DNA of 64,000 nt from the NCBI RefSeq assembly GCF_002007115.1, contig NZ_MVAD01000003.1, positions 186,001 to 250,000 on the forward strand, given 5' to 3'. Position numbers and translations under genes: made by a program. This stretch comes from Massilia sp. KIM (GTDB lineage Bacteria; Pseudomonadota; Gammaproteobacteria; Burkholderiales; Burkholderiaceae_D). This document shows, piece after piece, positions 1 through 8,245 of this stretch (position 1 is the first letter of the stretch; each line of letters opens with the position of its first letter). The notes below the pieces were generated by a model that did no database searches, had not been told where the DNA came from, and saw only the letters and a program-made list of their open reading frames with translations.

Positions 1-650
1 GTCAGGCCCAGTTCGATGCAGCCCTTGACCAGGCCGGCCATCTCGTCCTCGCTGTCGGGCAGCAGGACCAGGAAGGGATACTCGACGCGCCAGTCGGTGG
101 CGTCGGTGACGTGCGAGACGCGATGCATGCCGTCGAAGCGGATGTTGCGCTTGTCGGTGTAGGCGCCCAGCACCTGGCGCGCGCGGCGGCGCAGGTCGTA
201 CATGTCGCTGAACTCGCGGCCGAAGTCGTCGACCGCCTTGCGCGCGGCCGCCAGCAGCTGCTCGACCGCGGCGCTGCGCGCGGCCGCCACCTCGGGCGCG
301 GCGCCGTCCTCGGCGTCGACCGTCACGCGGCGCTTGTCGATCTCGGCCAGGCGGTGGTGCAGCGCCTCGATCAGCTTGGCGCGCCGTTTCGGGTTGTCCA
401 GCAGGTCGTCCTGCAGATAGGGGTTGCGGCGCACCACCCAGATGTCGCCCAGCACCTCGTACAGCATGCGCGCCGAGCGCCCGGTCTGGCGCGCGCCGCG
501 CAGCTCGTCCAGCAGCCGCCACGACGACTCACCCAGCAGGCGGATCACGATTTCGCGATCGGAGAACGAGGTGTAGTTGTACGGGATCTCGCGCAGGCGC
601 GCGGGGGCGTTGTCGGCTAACAGGGTATGGATGTGTGCGGGGGCGTTCAT
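1..650 (-). CDS. DUF3683-domain FAD-linked oxidoreductase, N-terminal part (cut by window edge)
   Basis: The reading frame starts at the ATG whose complement ends at 650 ([10 protein letters not shown]...) and runs leftward out of the window, so only about 216 residues are visible. The N-terminus, with [21 protein letters not shown] and then [20 protein letters not shown], matches what I know of the DUF3683 head of very large (about 1300 aa) betaproteobacterial proteins. In those, a FAD-binding_4 domain, an FAD-oxidase C-domain and Fe-S cluster segments follow (D-lactate/glycolate-dehydrogenase-like). None of the catalytic part is in the window, so the oxidoreductase role is family knowledge rather than observation. 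It is divergent from the copper-handling genes to the right. Confidence 0.75.
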   Translation of the reverse strand, partial: MNAPAHIHTLLADNAPARLREIPYNYTSFSDREIVIRLLGESSWRLLDELRGARQTGRSARMLYEVLGDIWVVRRNPYLQDDLLDNPKRRAKLIEALHHRLAEIDKRRVTVDAEDGAAPEVAAARSAAVEQLLAAARKAVDDFGREFSDMYDLRRRARQVLGAYTDKRNIRFDGMHRVSHVTDATDWRVEYPFLVLLPDSEDEMAGLVKGCIELGL

Positions 651-778
651 GGGATTCGAATCGACGTCGGACGGGCCCGAAGGATGTCCATTCTAGCTTA
701 TTGCGATGCACCACGCTGGGGAGCGCCGCTTTTTCCCAGAGGGGCGCCTGCAACAAGATTTGGCGTAGAGCGGCAAGC

Positions 779-795
779 TGCAAATTAAATTTGCA
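779..795. promoter_or_regulatory. Palindromic operator-like site upstream of the copper-handling genes
   Basis: TGCAAATTAAATTTGCA has perfect 7-bp arms around a 3-bp centre. It lies in the 272-bp gap between two divergent genes. A second, weaker dyad (GGACA-N3-TGTCC) sits at 881-893. Such dyads are typical of dimeric regulator sites, but I cannot name the regulator. Confidence 0.35.
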
Positions 796-922
796 CGGAA
801 GCACCCGTTTGCAAAGCTCATACTGACGAGACCGTAAAACGGCGTAGACCCTAGGGTATGCGCCGGCATCCTGGCCACTTGGACAATATGTCCGGTTTCC
901 CGGCGCCGCCACCCGCACTACA

Positions 923-1294
923 ATGTTTTTCATGCCCTACCTGGCCCGTCCCGCTTACCGCTTCTTCAGCTTCCTGCTGGCGCTGCTGCTGCTCGCGCAG
1001 GTAGGCGTGGCCGGCTTCGCGCGCGCGGCCGAGCCGGGGTGGCTCGAGATCTGCAGCGCCGGCGGCGCGAAATACGTCCCGGCCGAGCCGTCATCGGGCG
1101 CCGCCAAGCACGGCCAGGACGCGCACTGCGCCGCCTGCCCGGTATGGCAGGCGACTGCTCCGCCAGCGCCGCAAGCCCTGCCCATCCAGCCAGCCGCCTT
1201 CGCCGGCCTGGCCGGCGCCTGCCCCGCGCCCCTGCCGCGCGCGGCCGCGCACTGGCCGCCGCAGCTGGCGCGCGGCCCTCCCCTTCGCACCTGA
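923..1294 (+). CDS. DUF2946 family exported protein (copper-associated)
   Basis: This small protein of about 123 residues has a hydrophobic N-terminal signal or anchor (FFSFLLALLLLAQVGVAGFA). A Cys/His cluster, DAHCAACPV, sits in the middle, and the tail is Pro/Ala-rich. A short HCxxC-type motif behind a signal segment is characteristic of DUF2946 proteins, which are commonly found next to copper-resistance or cytochrome-oxidase copper-delivery genes. The SCO1 and PCuAC genes downstream on the same strand fit that setting. Two in-frame ATGs are possible, 923 and 932. A TACAAT -10-like hexamer at 919-924 overlaps the first, so 932 is a real alternative. No strong ribosome-binding site is seen for either. 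Direct metal binding is an inference from the Cys/His motif. Confidence 0.6.
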   Translation: MFFMPYLARPAYRFFSFLLALLLLAQVGVAGFARAAEPGWLEICSAGGAKYVPAEPSSGAAKHGQDAHCAACPVWQATAPPAPQALPIQPAAFAGLAGACPAPLPRAAAHWPPQLARGPPLRT

Positions 1295-1402
1295 GACGAC
1301 AGCGCGGCCCCCAAGGCCGCTATCCCGCATCCGACGTGGCGCCGCCCGCGCACGCCCTGCGCCCGCGCGGCGGCGGCCGCACGTCCAACAGGCAAGGACA
1401 TC

Positions 1403-2020
1403 ATGCATCTCACCCGACGACACTTCGTCGCCCTGGCGCTCGCCCCTACCATGGCGGCGCTGGGCGGCTGCGCCCCGCCCTCCCCGGTCTACCGGGGCAT
1501 CGATCTCGCCAACGGCGACTACAGCGGCGACTTCAGCCTTACCGACAGCGCCGGCCGGCGCCGCACGCTGGCCGACTTCCGCGGCCATTACCTGCTGCTC
1601 TTCTTCGGCTATACCCAGTGCCCCGACGTCTGCCCGAGCGCGCTCTCGCGCGCGGTCGCGATCCGCGAACTGCTGGGCGAGCGCAAGGGACGGCTGAAGG
1701 TCGCCTTCCTTTCGGTCGACCCGCAGCGCGACACGCCGCCCATCCTGGACGCCTACGTGCGCGCCTTCGATCCCTCCTTCGTCGGCATGTCCGGCTCGGC
1801 GCAGGAAGTGGCGCGCGCGGCCGCGGCCTACCGCGTGTTCTACCGCCAGGTGCCCACCGGCGCGTCGTACAGCGTCGACCACACGGCGCTCAGCTACGTC
1901 ATCGACCCGGATGGGCAGGTGCGACTGGCGCTCAGGCACGCGCAGCCCGCCCAGGAGTGCGCCGAGGACTTGCAGAAGCTGATGCGCTACGACGAGAAAC
2001 GCAAGGGAGGCTGGCGATGA
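1403..2020 (+). CDS. SCO1/SenC/PrrC family copper-delivery lipoprotein
   Basis: This 205-residue protein has a thioredoxin-like fold and supplies copper to, or redox-tunes, the CuA site of cytochrome oxidase in the periplasm. A lipobox (AALGGC, Cys23) follows the N-terminal RR/hydrophobic segment, so a membrane-anchored lipoprotein is expected. The family copper ligands are present: the CxxxC motif GYTQCPDVCP (Cys73, Cys77) and the distal His of SVDHTALSY (about His160). Length is normal for the family. The stop overlaps the start of the PCuAC gene (ATGA), indicating translational coupling. Assignment to the SCO family is firm. Whether the client is cytochrome oxidase or a general thiol or copper stress response is not visible. 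Confidence 0.9.
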   Translation: MHLTRRHFVALALAPTMAALGGCAPPSPVYRGIDLANGDYSGDFSLTDSAGRRRTLADFRGHYLLLFFGYTQCPDVCPSALSRAVAIRELLGERKGRLKVAFLSVDPQRDTPPILDAYVRAFDPSFVGMSGSAQEVARAAAAYRVFYRQVPTGASYSVDHTALSYVIDPDGQVRLALRHAQPAQECAEDLQKLMRYDEKRKGGWR

Positions 2021-2499
2021 GATACCGCGTCTTTCTCGCCATGTTCGCCGGCGCCGCCCTCACCCATAGCGCTGTCGCCGCGGCCGGGGCCAAGGCCGAG
2101 GCCAAGACCGAAGCCGCGCCGCAGGTGGAGGTCAGCGAGGCCTGGGTGCGCGGCGCCGTGCCCCAGCAGCGCGCCACCGGCGCCTTCATGCGGCTGCGCG
2201 CCGGCGCGCCGCTGCGCCTGGTCGGCGCCTCCTCGCCCGTCGCCGGGCGCGCCGAGGTCCACGAGATGCGCATGGAGGGAGACATTATGCGCATGCGGCA
2301 GATCGCGTCCTTGCCGATCCCGGCCGGCGAGACCGTGCAGCTCAGGCCCGGCGGCTACCACATCATGCTGCTCGAGCTGAAGCGCCAGCCCGGCGCAGGC
2401 GAGCGCATCCCGCTCCGGCTCGAATTCGAGGACGCCGAGCGGCGGCGCTTCGGCGTCGAGGTGCAGGCGCAGGTGCGGGCGCTGGGCGCGGGGCCATGA
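2017..2499 (+). CDS. PCu(A)C-type periplasmic copper chaperone
   Basis: The 160-residue product starts at the ATG overlapping the SCO1 stop; the longer upstream frame is an artefact of GC-rich DNA. An N-terminal signal peptide (FLAMFAGAALTHSAVAAAG) is followed by the cupredoxin-like PCuAC domain. The copper-binding His/Met pattern is visible as HEMRMEGDIMRMRQ (about residues 82-95), then GGYHIM (about His114/Met116). These proteins bind Cu(I) in the periplasm and work with SCO proteins in CuA-site assembly, which fits the overlapping gene pair here. A short lysine/alanine-rich linker (AKAEAKTEAAP) precedes the domain. Confidence 0.9.
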   Translation: MRYRVFLAMFAGAALTHSAVAAAGAKAEAKTEAAPQVEVSEAWVRGAVPQQRATGAFMRLRAGAPLRLVGASSPVAGRAEVHEMRMEGDIMRMRQIASLPIPAGETVQLRPGGYHIMLLELKRQPGAGERIPLRLEFEDAERRRFGVEVQAQVRALGAGP

Positions 2500-2662
2500 G
2501 GCCCTCGGGCTGCGTGGCCGCCACGCTGGCGCCGTGCTTGTGTCGCACACGGCAGGTAGTGGCCGAAACCGATCGCAAGCCGTCTTTCGGCCAGATGGTG
2601 AGGCGCGACCATATCCTGACGATCGCCCTGCCCCAGGCAGGGAACACCATAGGAGAATCTTC

Positions 2663-2983
2663 ATGAATACCGAAACACCACGCCCATTCCACGCCGTCCC
2701 CAGCCGGCGGCTGTTCCGGCGCGCGGCGCTGCTCGAAGGATCCACCTTGCTGCTGCTGGTGCTGGTCGCGGTCCCCGCCAAGCACCTGCTGGGCGAACCT
2801 GGCCTGGTGAGGGCGCTCGGCCCGCTGCACGGCCTGGCTTTCCTGTTTTATCTCTGGGCGCTGATGGGGGTGAGCGCGGACGCCTCCTGGCCGCGCGGAC
2901 GCACCGCGCTGCTGGTGCTGGCGGCCTGCCTGCCCTTCGGCAGCTTCATCGCGCTGCGCCGTATGCGGGAGGACCAGCCATGA
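2663..2983 (+). CDS. DUF3817 family small membrane protein
   Basis: This 106-residue protein has an AGGAGA ribosome-binding site at 2651-2656, seven bases before the ATG, which decides the start. About three hydrophobic segments are visible (LLEGSTLLLLVLVAVPAKH, LHGLAFLFYLWALMGV, LLVLAACLPFGSFIAL), and the order and spacing are those of DUF3817 (YdzA-like) proteins. Family function is unknown; members often lie beside transporters or oxidase-linked genes. The stop overlaps the start of the next membrane protein gene (ATGA), so the two are translationally coupled and probably work together in the inner membrane. It follows PCuAC by 163 bp, so it may belong to a separate transcript. Confidence 0.7.
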   Translation: MNTETPRPFHAVPSRRLFRRAALLEGSTLLLLVLVAVPAKHLLGEPGLVRALGPLHGLAFLFYLWALMGVSADASWPRGRTALLVLAACLPFGSFIALRRMREDQP

Positions 2984-3405
2984 TCTACCTGCTCCTGAAA
3001 AGCCTGCACGTGATCGCCGTGGTGGCCTTCGTCGCCGGCCTGCTGCTGCAGTCCCTGGTGCTGCGCATCTACCGCGCCATGCCGGTCCCCGGCATGCCGG
3101 ACGAGCGCCGCCTGCTGTCTCAAGCCCAGCGCTGGGACCGGATCGTCACCACCCCGGCCCTGGCCCTGACCTGGATCTGCGGCCTGGCGGCGGCCATGCA
3201 GGCGGGCTGGTTCGCCAGCGGCTGGCTGCAGGCCAAGCTGGTGGTGGTGCTGATCCTGTCGATGCTGCATGGCCTGCAGGCGGGGGAACTGCGCCGCCTG
3301 GCCGGCGCTGCCGGCACGGCTCCCGCGCCATCGGGGCGCTCGCCCGCGCTGCTGCTCGCGCTGGTGGCTTGCGCGGTCGCGCTGGCCGTGGCCAAGCCCG
3401 GATGA
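2980..3405 (+). CDS. CopD-like integral membrane protein
   Basis: The 141-residue protein has four predicted hydrophobic segments. It starts with LLLKSLHVIAVVAFVAGLLL, which carries the His of the KxLHVIAVV signature shared by CopD/HemJ-type small membrane proteins. A later segment holds LVVVLILSMLHGLQAGELR with another His. In this family the paired transmembrane histidines suggest haem or metal binding. The copper-handling neighbourhood favours a CopD-related copper role over HemJ-type protoporphyrinogen oxidase activity, but the sequence alone does not settle this. It overlaps the DUF3817 gene by 4 bp and ends 2 bp before the converging flavin reductase gene. Confidence 0.6.
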   Translation: MIYLLLKSLHVIAVVAFVAGLLLQSLVLRIYRAMPVPGMPDERRLLSQAQRWDRIVTTPALALTWICGLAAAMQAGWFASGWLQAKLVVVLILSMLHGLQAGELRRLAGAAGTAPAPSGRSPALLLALVACAVALAVAKPG

Positions 3406-3407
3406 AC

Positions 3408-3992
3408 TCAGTCCTTGACCTCGAAGGCCGCGCCGGTCTCGAAGAAGTGGCCGCCGGCCACGTAATGGATGCTCTTCCTGCCGCCCTGGCCGAGGTTCCA
3501 GTGGCCGTCGTGGAAGGCGGCCGGGTCGGCCCAGGCGGCCACCACCTCGCCCAGGAACAGGTCGTAGGCGTCCTGGATGCGCGGCTCGGGGAGCAGGCGG
3601 CATTCGAGCCAGCCGATGCAGCCTTCGATCAGCGGCGCGCTGGTGCGCTGGCCGCGGAAGGCCCGCGCGCCATAGGCCGCGAACTTGTCGAGCTCGCGCC
3701 CCGAGTGCGATCCGACCTGCAGGGTCAGGCGCGCCAGCTCGCGCGACGGCACGTTGAGCGCGAATTCGCCCGAGCTCTCGACCAGCTTGCGGGTGAGCGT
3801 GTTCTTGTCGATCACCACCGCCACCTTGGGCGGCTTGAAGTCGAGCGGCATCGACCACGCGGCCGCCATCACGTTGTCCCGCCCCGCATGGTGGCTGGTC
3901 ACCAGCACCGTGGGGCCGTGGTTGAGCAGCCGGTAGGATTTTTCGAGCTCGACGGCCTCGAGGTGGGCCGGAAGGTGGGGCGAGATGGACAT
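3408..3992 (-). CDS. Flavin reductase-like domain protein (FMN-binding split barrel)
   Basis: The 194-residue product starts at MSISPHLPAHLEAVELEKS. The frame is open further upstream (to 4058), but that extension is low-complexity and not conserved-looking. The body shows the flavin reductase-like pattern: YRLLNHGPTVLVTSHHAGRDNVMAAAW, then PKVAVVIDKNTLTRKLVESSGEFALN, typical of FMN-binding NAD(P)H oxidoreductases that feed reduced flavin to partner oxygenases or act on small electrophiles. It lies 78 bp downstream of soxR on the same strand, so it is probably co-transcribed with soxR and belongs to a redox-stress response. The specific substrate is unknown. Confidence 0.8.
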   Translation of the reverse strand: MSISPHLPAHLEAVELEKSYRLLNHGPTVLVTSHHAGRDNVMAAAWSMPLDFKPPKVAVVIDKNTLTRKLVESSGEFALNVPSRELARLTLQVGSHSGRELDKFAAYGARAFRGQRTSAPLIEGCIGWLECRLLPEPRIQDAYDLFLGEVVAAWADPAAFHDGHWNLGQGGRKSIHYVAGGHFFETGAAFEVKD

Positions 3993-4070
3993 GGAGGCAG
4001 TCGGTGGGATCAGTCGCAGGGAAACCGGCAGAAGATGGCCGGGCTTACCAAGGCCCATTCTACATGCGCG

Positions 4071-4523
4071 TCAAAGCAACTGCGGCCCGCTGCCCTGCTC
4101 CGCCAGTTCGTCCATCGGATTGCGCAGCCGGCAGTGTTCCAGCGACAGGCAGCCGCAGCCGATGCAGCCGTCGAGCTGGTCGCGCAGGCGGGTGAGCTGG
4201 GCGATGCGCTCGTCCAGCTCGGCGCGCCAGCGCTTCGACATGCGCGCCCAGTCGCCCGCCGTCGGGGTGCGCCCTTCGGGCAGCGCGGCCAGGGCCGCGC
4301 CGATCTCGGCCAGCGGAATGCCGATGCGCTGGGCCACCTTGATCACCGCCACGCGGCGCAGCACCTCGCGTCCATACCGGCGCTGGCCGCCGCTGCTGCG
4401 CATGCTGCGGATCAGGCCCTTGGACTCGTAGAAATGCAGGGCCGAGACGGCCACGCCGGCGCGGCTGGCCACCTCGCCCACCGTCAGCGGACGGCGGACG
4501 TCTTCCGGATTCGTGATCGTCAT
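4071..4523 (-). CDS. soxR: Redox-sensitive transcriptional activator SoxR
   Basis: This 150-residue MerR-family regulator has an N-terminal winged HTH ([25 protein letters not shown]), a helix linker and the diagnostic [2Fe-2S] cluster motif CxxCxCx5C, seen as [14 protein letters not shown] (Cys120, 123, 125, 131). That motif separates SoxR from other MerR proteins. SoxR activates target promoters when redox-cycling agents or nitric oxide oxidise the cluster. Its start faces a SnoaL-like gene, and the shared 76-bp gap contains a textbook SoxR operator. The flavin reductase gene follows on the same strand. No soxS is needed in non-enteric bacteria, where SoxR controls a few genes directly. Confidence 0.95.
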   Translation of the reverse strand: MTITNPEDVRRPLTVGEVASRAGVAVSALHFYESKGLIRSMRSSGGQRRYGREVLRRVAVIKVAQRIGIPLAEIGAALAALPEGRTPTAGDWARMSKRWRAELDERIAQLTRLRDQLDGCIGCGCLSLEHCRLRNPMDELAEQGSGPQLL

Positions 4524-4533
4524 GGATCTCCTC

Positions 4534-4564
4534 TTGACCTCAACTTTAGTTGAGGTTTTACACT
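4534..4564 (+). promoter_or_regulatory. SoxR box in a 19-bp-spacer promoter for the SnoaL-like gene
   Basis: CCTCAACTTTAGTTGAGG at 4538-4555 is an 18-bp dyad very close to the known SoxR operator. It sits between a -35 TTGACC (4534-4539) and a -10 TACACT (4559-4564) separated by exactly 19 bp. That over-long spacing is the hallmark of MerR/SoxR-activated promoters. Confidence 0.88.
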
Positions 4565-4599
4565 GGATCGCACCGAATGACAAGCCCGTGGAGAAAACA

Positions 4600-5040
4600 A
4601 TGAATACTGTCGAACACAACAAGCAACTGGTCCGCACGCTGTACGAGGACTGCATCAATGGACGCGACCTCGACCGGCTGGAGCGCCTGGTGGCGCCCGA
4701 CTTCGTCGGCCCCCGCGGCGAGCACGGACCGCGCGAATTCCGCGCCACCATCCAGACCGTGCTGACCGGTTTTCCGGGCGTGCGCTTCGAGTTGCACGAC
4801 CTGTTCGGCGAGGGCGACCGGGTGGCGGTGCGCTGGACCTTCCGCGCGCTGCACGGCGGCCCCTTCGCCGGCCACCCGCCCAGCCATGCCGAGGTCCGCC
4901 AGGAAGGCAACGTGATCTACCAGCTCCGCGACGGACGCATCGTGCGCGCCTGGCTGCAGGCCGACCGCCTGGGCGTGCTGCAGCAGCTCGGCGCCCTGCC
5001 GCCCTCCTTCGTCCAGCCGGAGCCGGCGCGTCCCTTATAG
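4600..5040 (+). CDS. SnoaL-like / NTF2-fold ester cyclase family protein, SoxR-controlled
   Basis: This 146-residue protein has the NTF2-like SnoaL pattern: [32 protein letters not shown] at the N-terminus, then [18 protein letters not shown] and a terminal strand ([18 protein letters not shown]). Members are ester cyclases, polyketide cyclases or small hydrolases of unknown substrate. The full length matches the family and there is no signal peptide, so it is cytoplasmic. It is the only gene directly downstream of the SoxR box, so its expression should respond to redox-cycling compounds. A role in turning over such a compound is an inference. Confidence 0.75.
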   Translation: MNTVEHNKQLVRTLYEDCINGRDLDRLERLVAPDFVGPRGEHGPREFRATIQTVLTGFPGVRFELHDLFGEGDRVAVRWTFRALHGGPFAGHPPSHAEVRQEGNVIYQLRDGRIVRAWLQADRLGVLQQLGALPPSFVQPEPARPL

Positions 5041-5127
5041 GGGAAGAAGCCATGGGTCCGGCGGCAGGCTGCCGGCCGCGATCGCTCTTGTATGATGGCG
5101 GCTAGTCTTCTTCAGCCGAATTCCACC

Positions 5128-8091
5128 ATGCGACCGATCCGCTTTCTTCTGGCGCTGGCGCTCTGCCTGTACGCCACCCTGGCCGCCGCCTCCTCCGTCC
5201 TGGCGCGGCAGGACGAACAAAGCTACGAACGCCGGCGCTGGGGCCAGTCCGAGGGCGCGCCCCAGCATTCCTTTTCGATGGCGCAAACGGCGGACGGCAT
5301 GCTCTGGTTCGCCTCGCCCGCCGGCCTGCACAGCTTCGACGGCGTGCGCTTCCGCCAGGTCGACAGCGTCTACGGCCACCCCATTCCTTCGCCCAGCATC
5401 ACCTCGGTGACGCGCATTCCCGGCGGCCTGGCGCTGACCTACCAGTTCGGCGGGCTCAGCTTGTTTACCCGCGAGGGCAGGCGCCACTTCGAGCCCGGCC
5501 GCGACATCCCGGCTGGCTCGACCAACAACGTGGCGGTGGACCGCGACGGCACGATCTACCTCGGCACCAGCACCGGCCTGCTGCACTATCGCCAGGGCAA
5601 ATGGGAGCCGAGCGGCGCCGACTCCCTGCCGGCCGGTAACGTCCCGGCCCTGGAATTCGACCCCGAGGGCACGCTCTGGCTGCACGTGGGTCCGGCGATC
5701 TACCGCCGCGCGCGCGGCGCGGAGCGCTTCGAGCACGTGCTGACCGAGCAGGATCCCTATACCAGCTTCGACCAGGGCCTGATCTACACCTCCGCGCCGG
5801 GCAAGGGTTTCCTGCACCTGAACGCGCCCGGCGAGAAGCTGGTGCGGGTCGACCGCCCCGATCTCTACCGCAAGTACTTCTGGCCAGGCCCGCACGGCAG
5901 CACCTGGAGCCTGCGCGAGGACGGCATCGTGCGTCTCGCGCCGCGGGCCGACGGCGTGCTGGCCGAAGCCGAACTCTTCCCCTTCCATCCGGGCAGCAGC
6001 GCCCACGTCGCCCACGCCCTGGTCGACCGCGAGGACAACCTCTGGATGGTCACCCCGGACGGCGTCGAGCGCCTGCGCCGCCACCGCTTCAGCCTCCTGC
6101 CCACCGGCGCCAGCGGCTATCTCTGGTTCGCCCAGCCCGGCCTGGGCGAGGAAATGTGGCTCAGCGCCGAGCGCAAGCCGCTGGTGCGCTGGCGCCCCGA
6201 TGGCAGCCGCCGCGTCACCGGCATCGTCGGCGTCAATGCCATCGTGCGCCAGGGACCGGACCGCGCCTGGGTCGGCACCGACACCGAGCTGTGGGAAGTG
6301 CGCGGCGAGCACGAGCGGCGGATCGCCCTGCCTCGGGAGGTCCCGCGCGGCTATGCGATCCAGGCCCTGGCCGTGGAGGGCGAGGGTCGCCTGCTGGTCT
6401 CGATCGTGCGCCACGGCCTGTGGGTCTTCGATGGCGAAGGCTGGCGCCGCGACCAGCGCCTGCGAGACCTGCCCGAGCCGATCCCGATCAGCATGCTGGG
6501 CGATGCGCGCGGGACCGTGTGGGTGGGACTGACCGGCAGCCGGGTGGGCAAGCTGACGCCGGATGGCGTCGAGCTCCTGGGCCCCGAGGCGGGTCTCGCG
6601 GTCGGCAACGTGCTGTCCCTGCTGGACGCCGGCGGCCGGGTGCTGGCCGGCGGCGACCTGGGCCTGGCCTGGCTCGACGGCGGCCGCGCCCATCCCCTGC
6701 GCCTGGCCCTTCCCGGCAACTTCCAGCGCATCACCGGGCTGGCGCTCGACCGCCAGGGCAGCCTGTGGCTGCACAGTAACGCCGGACTGGTGCGCGTCGG
6801 CGCGCCGGCCCTGCGCGGCTTCTGGTCCGCGCCGGCCCGCCCGGTGGCCGCGGAACTGTTCAACTTCGAGGACGGCGTGCGCGGCCTGGCGGCGCAGATC
6901 CGTCCCCTGCCCTCGCTGGCCCTGGGGCAGGACGGCCGGCTCTACTACGCCACCGCATCCCAGGTCGGCTGGATCGACCCGGCCGCGATCCCGCGCAACC
7001 CGCTTCCGCCCACCGTCCTGATCGAGGCGCTGCGCACCCGGCAGCACAGCTACGCGCCGCGCGCGGGCCTGGTGCTGCCCGAAGGGACGACCGCCCTGGA
7101 CCTCGATTTCACCGCCACCGCGCTCTCGATTCCCGAACGGGCGCGGCTGCGCTACCGGCTCGACGGCGTCGATCCCGACTGGCGCGAGGTGGAGCGCGAG
7201 CGCAGCGCCTCGTACACCAACCTGGCGCCGGGTCGCTACCGCTTCCAGGTGATCGCCGCCAACGAGGACGGGGTGTGGAATACCGAAGGCGCCCAGCTCG
7301 GCTTCGAGATCGCGCCGGCCTTCTGGCAGACACTGCCCTTCCGGCTGGCCTGCGCCGCCCTGCTGCTGCTGGCCCTGGTCCTGCTCTACCGCTGGCGGGT
7401 GGCGGCGCTGCAGCGGCGCGCCGACGCGCGCGCGCTGGCGCGCATGGAGGCGACCCTGGAAGAACGCGGGCGCATCGCCCGCTCGCTGCACGACAACCTG
7501 CTGCAGGCGGTCCAGGCCCTGCTGCTGCGCTTTCACATGGTGCATGCGCGCCTGGCCCACGAACCCGAGCTGCAGGCGCTGGTCGGCCGCTCCCTCGACC
7601 AGGCCGACGAGCTGGTGGCCAGCACCCGCGACGAAGTGATGGCCTTGCGCGCCGCGCCGGCCGGCGCCGAACTGTTCGCCGGACTGGCGGAAGCGGCGGA
7701 GGCGGTGCAGCCCGGCGCCAGCGCCATGCTCACGCTGACGGCCGAGGGCGAGGCGCCGCCCTTGTGCCTGGAGGCCGCCGCCGAGCTGCGCTGCATGCTG
7801 CGCGAAGCCGTGCTCAACGCCGTGCGCCACGCCCGCGCCAGCCGCATCGTAGTGCGCCTGCGCTTCGGCGCGGAGGGGATCGAGGGCGAGGTGGTGGACG
7901 ACGGCGTCGGCATCGCCCCCGCGCTCGCGAGATCGGGGCGCGCCGGCCACTGGGGCATCGCCGGGATGCGCGAGCGGATCGGCAAGCTGGGCGGCAGCAT
8001 CGAGATCGGCAACGCGGCAGCGGGCGGCGCCGTGGTGCGCTTCTCGGTGCCGGGCGAGCGCATCTACGAGGCCGGAGAAGTAGCCGCCTGA
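5128..8091 (+). CDS. Orphan two-component sensor kinase: periplasmic beta-propeller, Y_Y_Y and HisKA_3/HATPase
   Basis: The product has about 987 residues from the ATG at 5128, which opens a clean signal peptide (MRPIRFLLALALCLYATLAAA). The frame also contains an ATG at 5092, but a TATGAT hexamer at 5091-5096 overlaps that one. The periplasmic half carries repeated propeller blades with GTLWLHV, NLWMVTPDGVERL and TVWVGLT motifs, then a Y_Y_Y domain (RYRLDGVDPDWREVERERS). One transmembrane helix lies near residue 740. The cytoplasmic part has the HisKA_3 phosphoacceptor (RIARSLHDNLLQ, about His788) and a HATPase (NAVRHARAS, VVDDGVGIAP, WGIAGMRERI). This is the NarL-partner class, yet no response regulator is adjacent. 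Confidence 0.88.
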   Translation: MRPIRFLLALALCLYATLAAASSVLARQDEQSYERRRWGQSEGAPQHSFSMAQTADGMLWFASPAGLHSFDGVRFRQVDSVYGHPIPSPSITSVTRIPGGLALTYQFGGLSLFTREGRRHFEPGRDIPAGSTNNVAVDRDGTIYLGTSTGLLHYRQGKWEPSGADSLPAGNVPALEFDPEGTLWLHVGPAIYRRARGAERFEHVLTEQDPYTSFDQGLIYTSAPGKGFLHLNAPGEKLVRVDRPDLYRKYFWPGPHGSTWSLREDGIVRLAPRADGVLAEAELFPFHPGSSAHVAHALVDREDNLWMVTPDGVERLRRHRFSLLPTGASGYLWFAQPGLGEEMWLSAERKPLVRWRPDGSRRVTGIVGVNAIVRQGPDRAWVGTDTELWEVRGEHERRIALPREVPRGYAIQALAVEGEGRLLVSIVRHGLWVFDGEGWRRDQRLRDLPEPIPISMLGDARGTVWVGLTGSRVGKLTPDGVELLGPEAGLAVGNVLSLLDAGGRVLAGGDLGLAWLDGGRAHPLRLALPGNFQRITGLALDRQGSLWLHSNAGLVRVGAPALRGFWSAPARPVAAELFNFEDGVRGLAAQIRPLPSLALGQDGRLYYATASQVGWIDPAAIPRNPLPPTVLIEALRTRQHSYAPRAGLVLPEGTTALDLDFTATALSIPERARLRYRLDGVDPDWREVERERSASYTNLAPGRYRFQVIAANEDGVWNTEGAQLGFEIAPAFWQTLPFRLACAALLLLALVLLYRWRVAALQRRADARALARMEATLEERGRIARSLHDNLLQAVQALLLRFHMVHARLAHEPELQALVGRSLDQADELVASTRDEVMALRAAPAGAELFAGLAEAAEAVQPGASAMLTLTAEGEAPPLCLEAAAELRCMLREAVLNAVRHARASRIVVRLRFGAEGIEGEVVDDGVGIAPALARSGRAGHWGIAGMRERIGKLGGSIEIGNAAAGGAVVRFSVPGERIYEAGEVAA

Positions 8092-8245
8092 GGCGATTAT
8101 TCCTCCAGACGCAATGGTAACTTGTTCCGAGAGCTCATTCTCTTCTTGGCGCGCATGAGTGACACTGGCTCCATCCACTGACAAGCGGATCGGACGACGG
8201 CAAACCAGCCCGTCCCCCACTCAACCAGCCCTGAAGGAGAACGCC

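Noticed and set aside
8135..8155. Sigma-54-like TTGGCGCGCATGAG before the hydrolase gene
   Set aside because: The -12 TTGC element is missing at the required distance.
5035..8220. A 1061-codon open frame on the minus strand opposite the sensor kinase
   Set aside because: It is the GC-rich antisense shadow of a gene with intact domains. Its translation is low-complexity Ala/Gly/Arg/His/Gln with no domain or signal.
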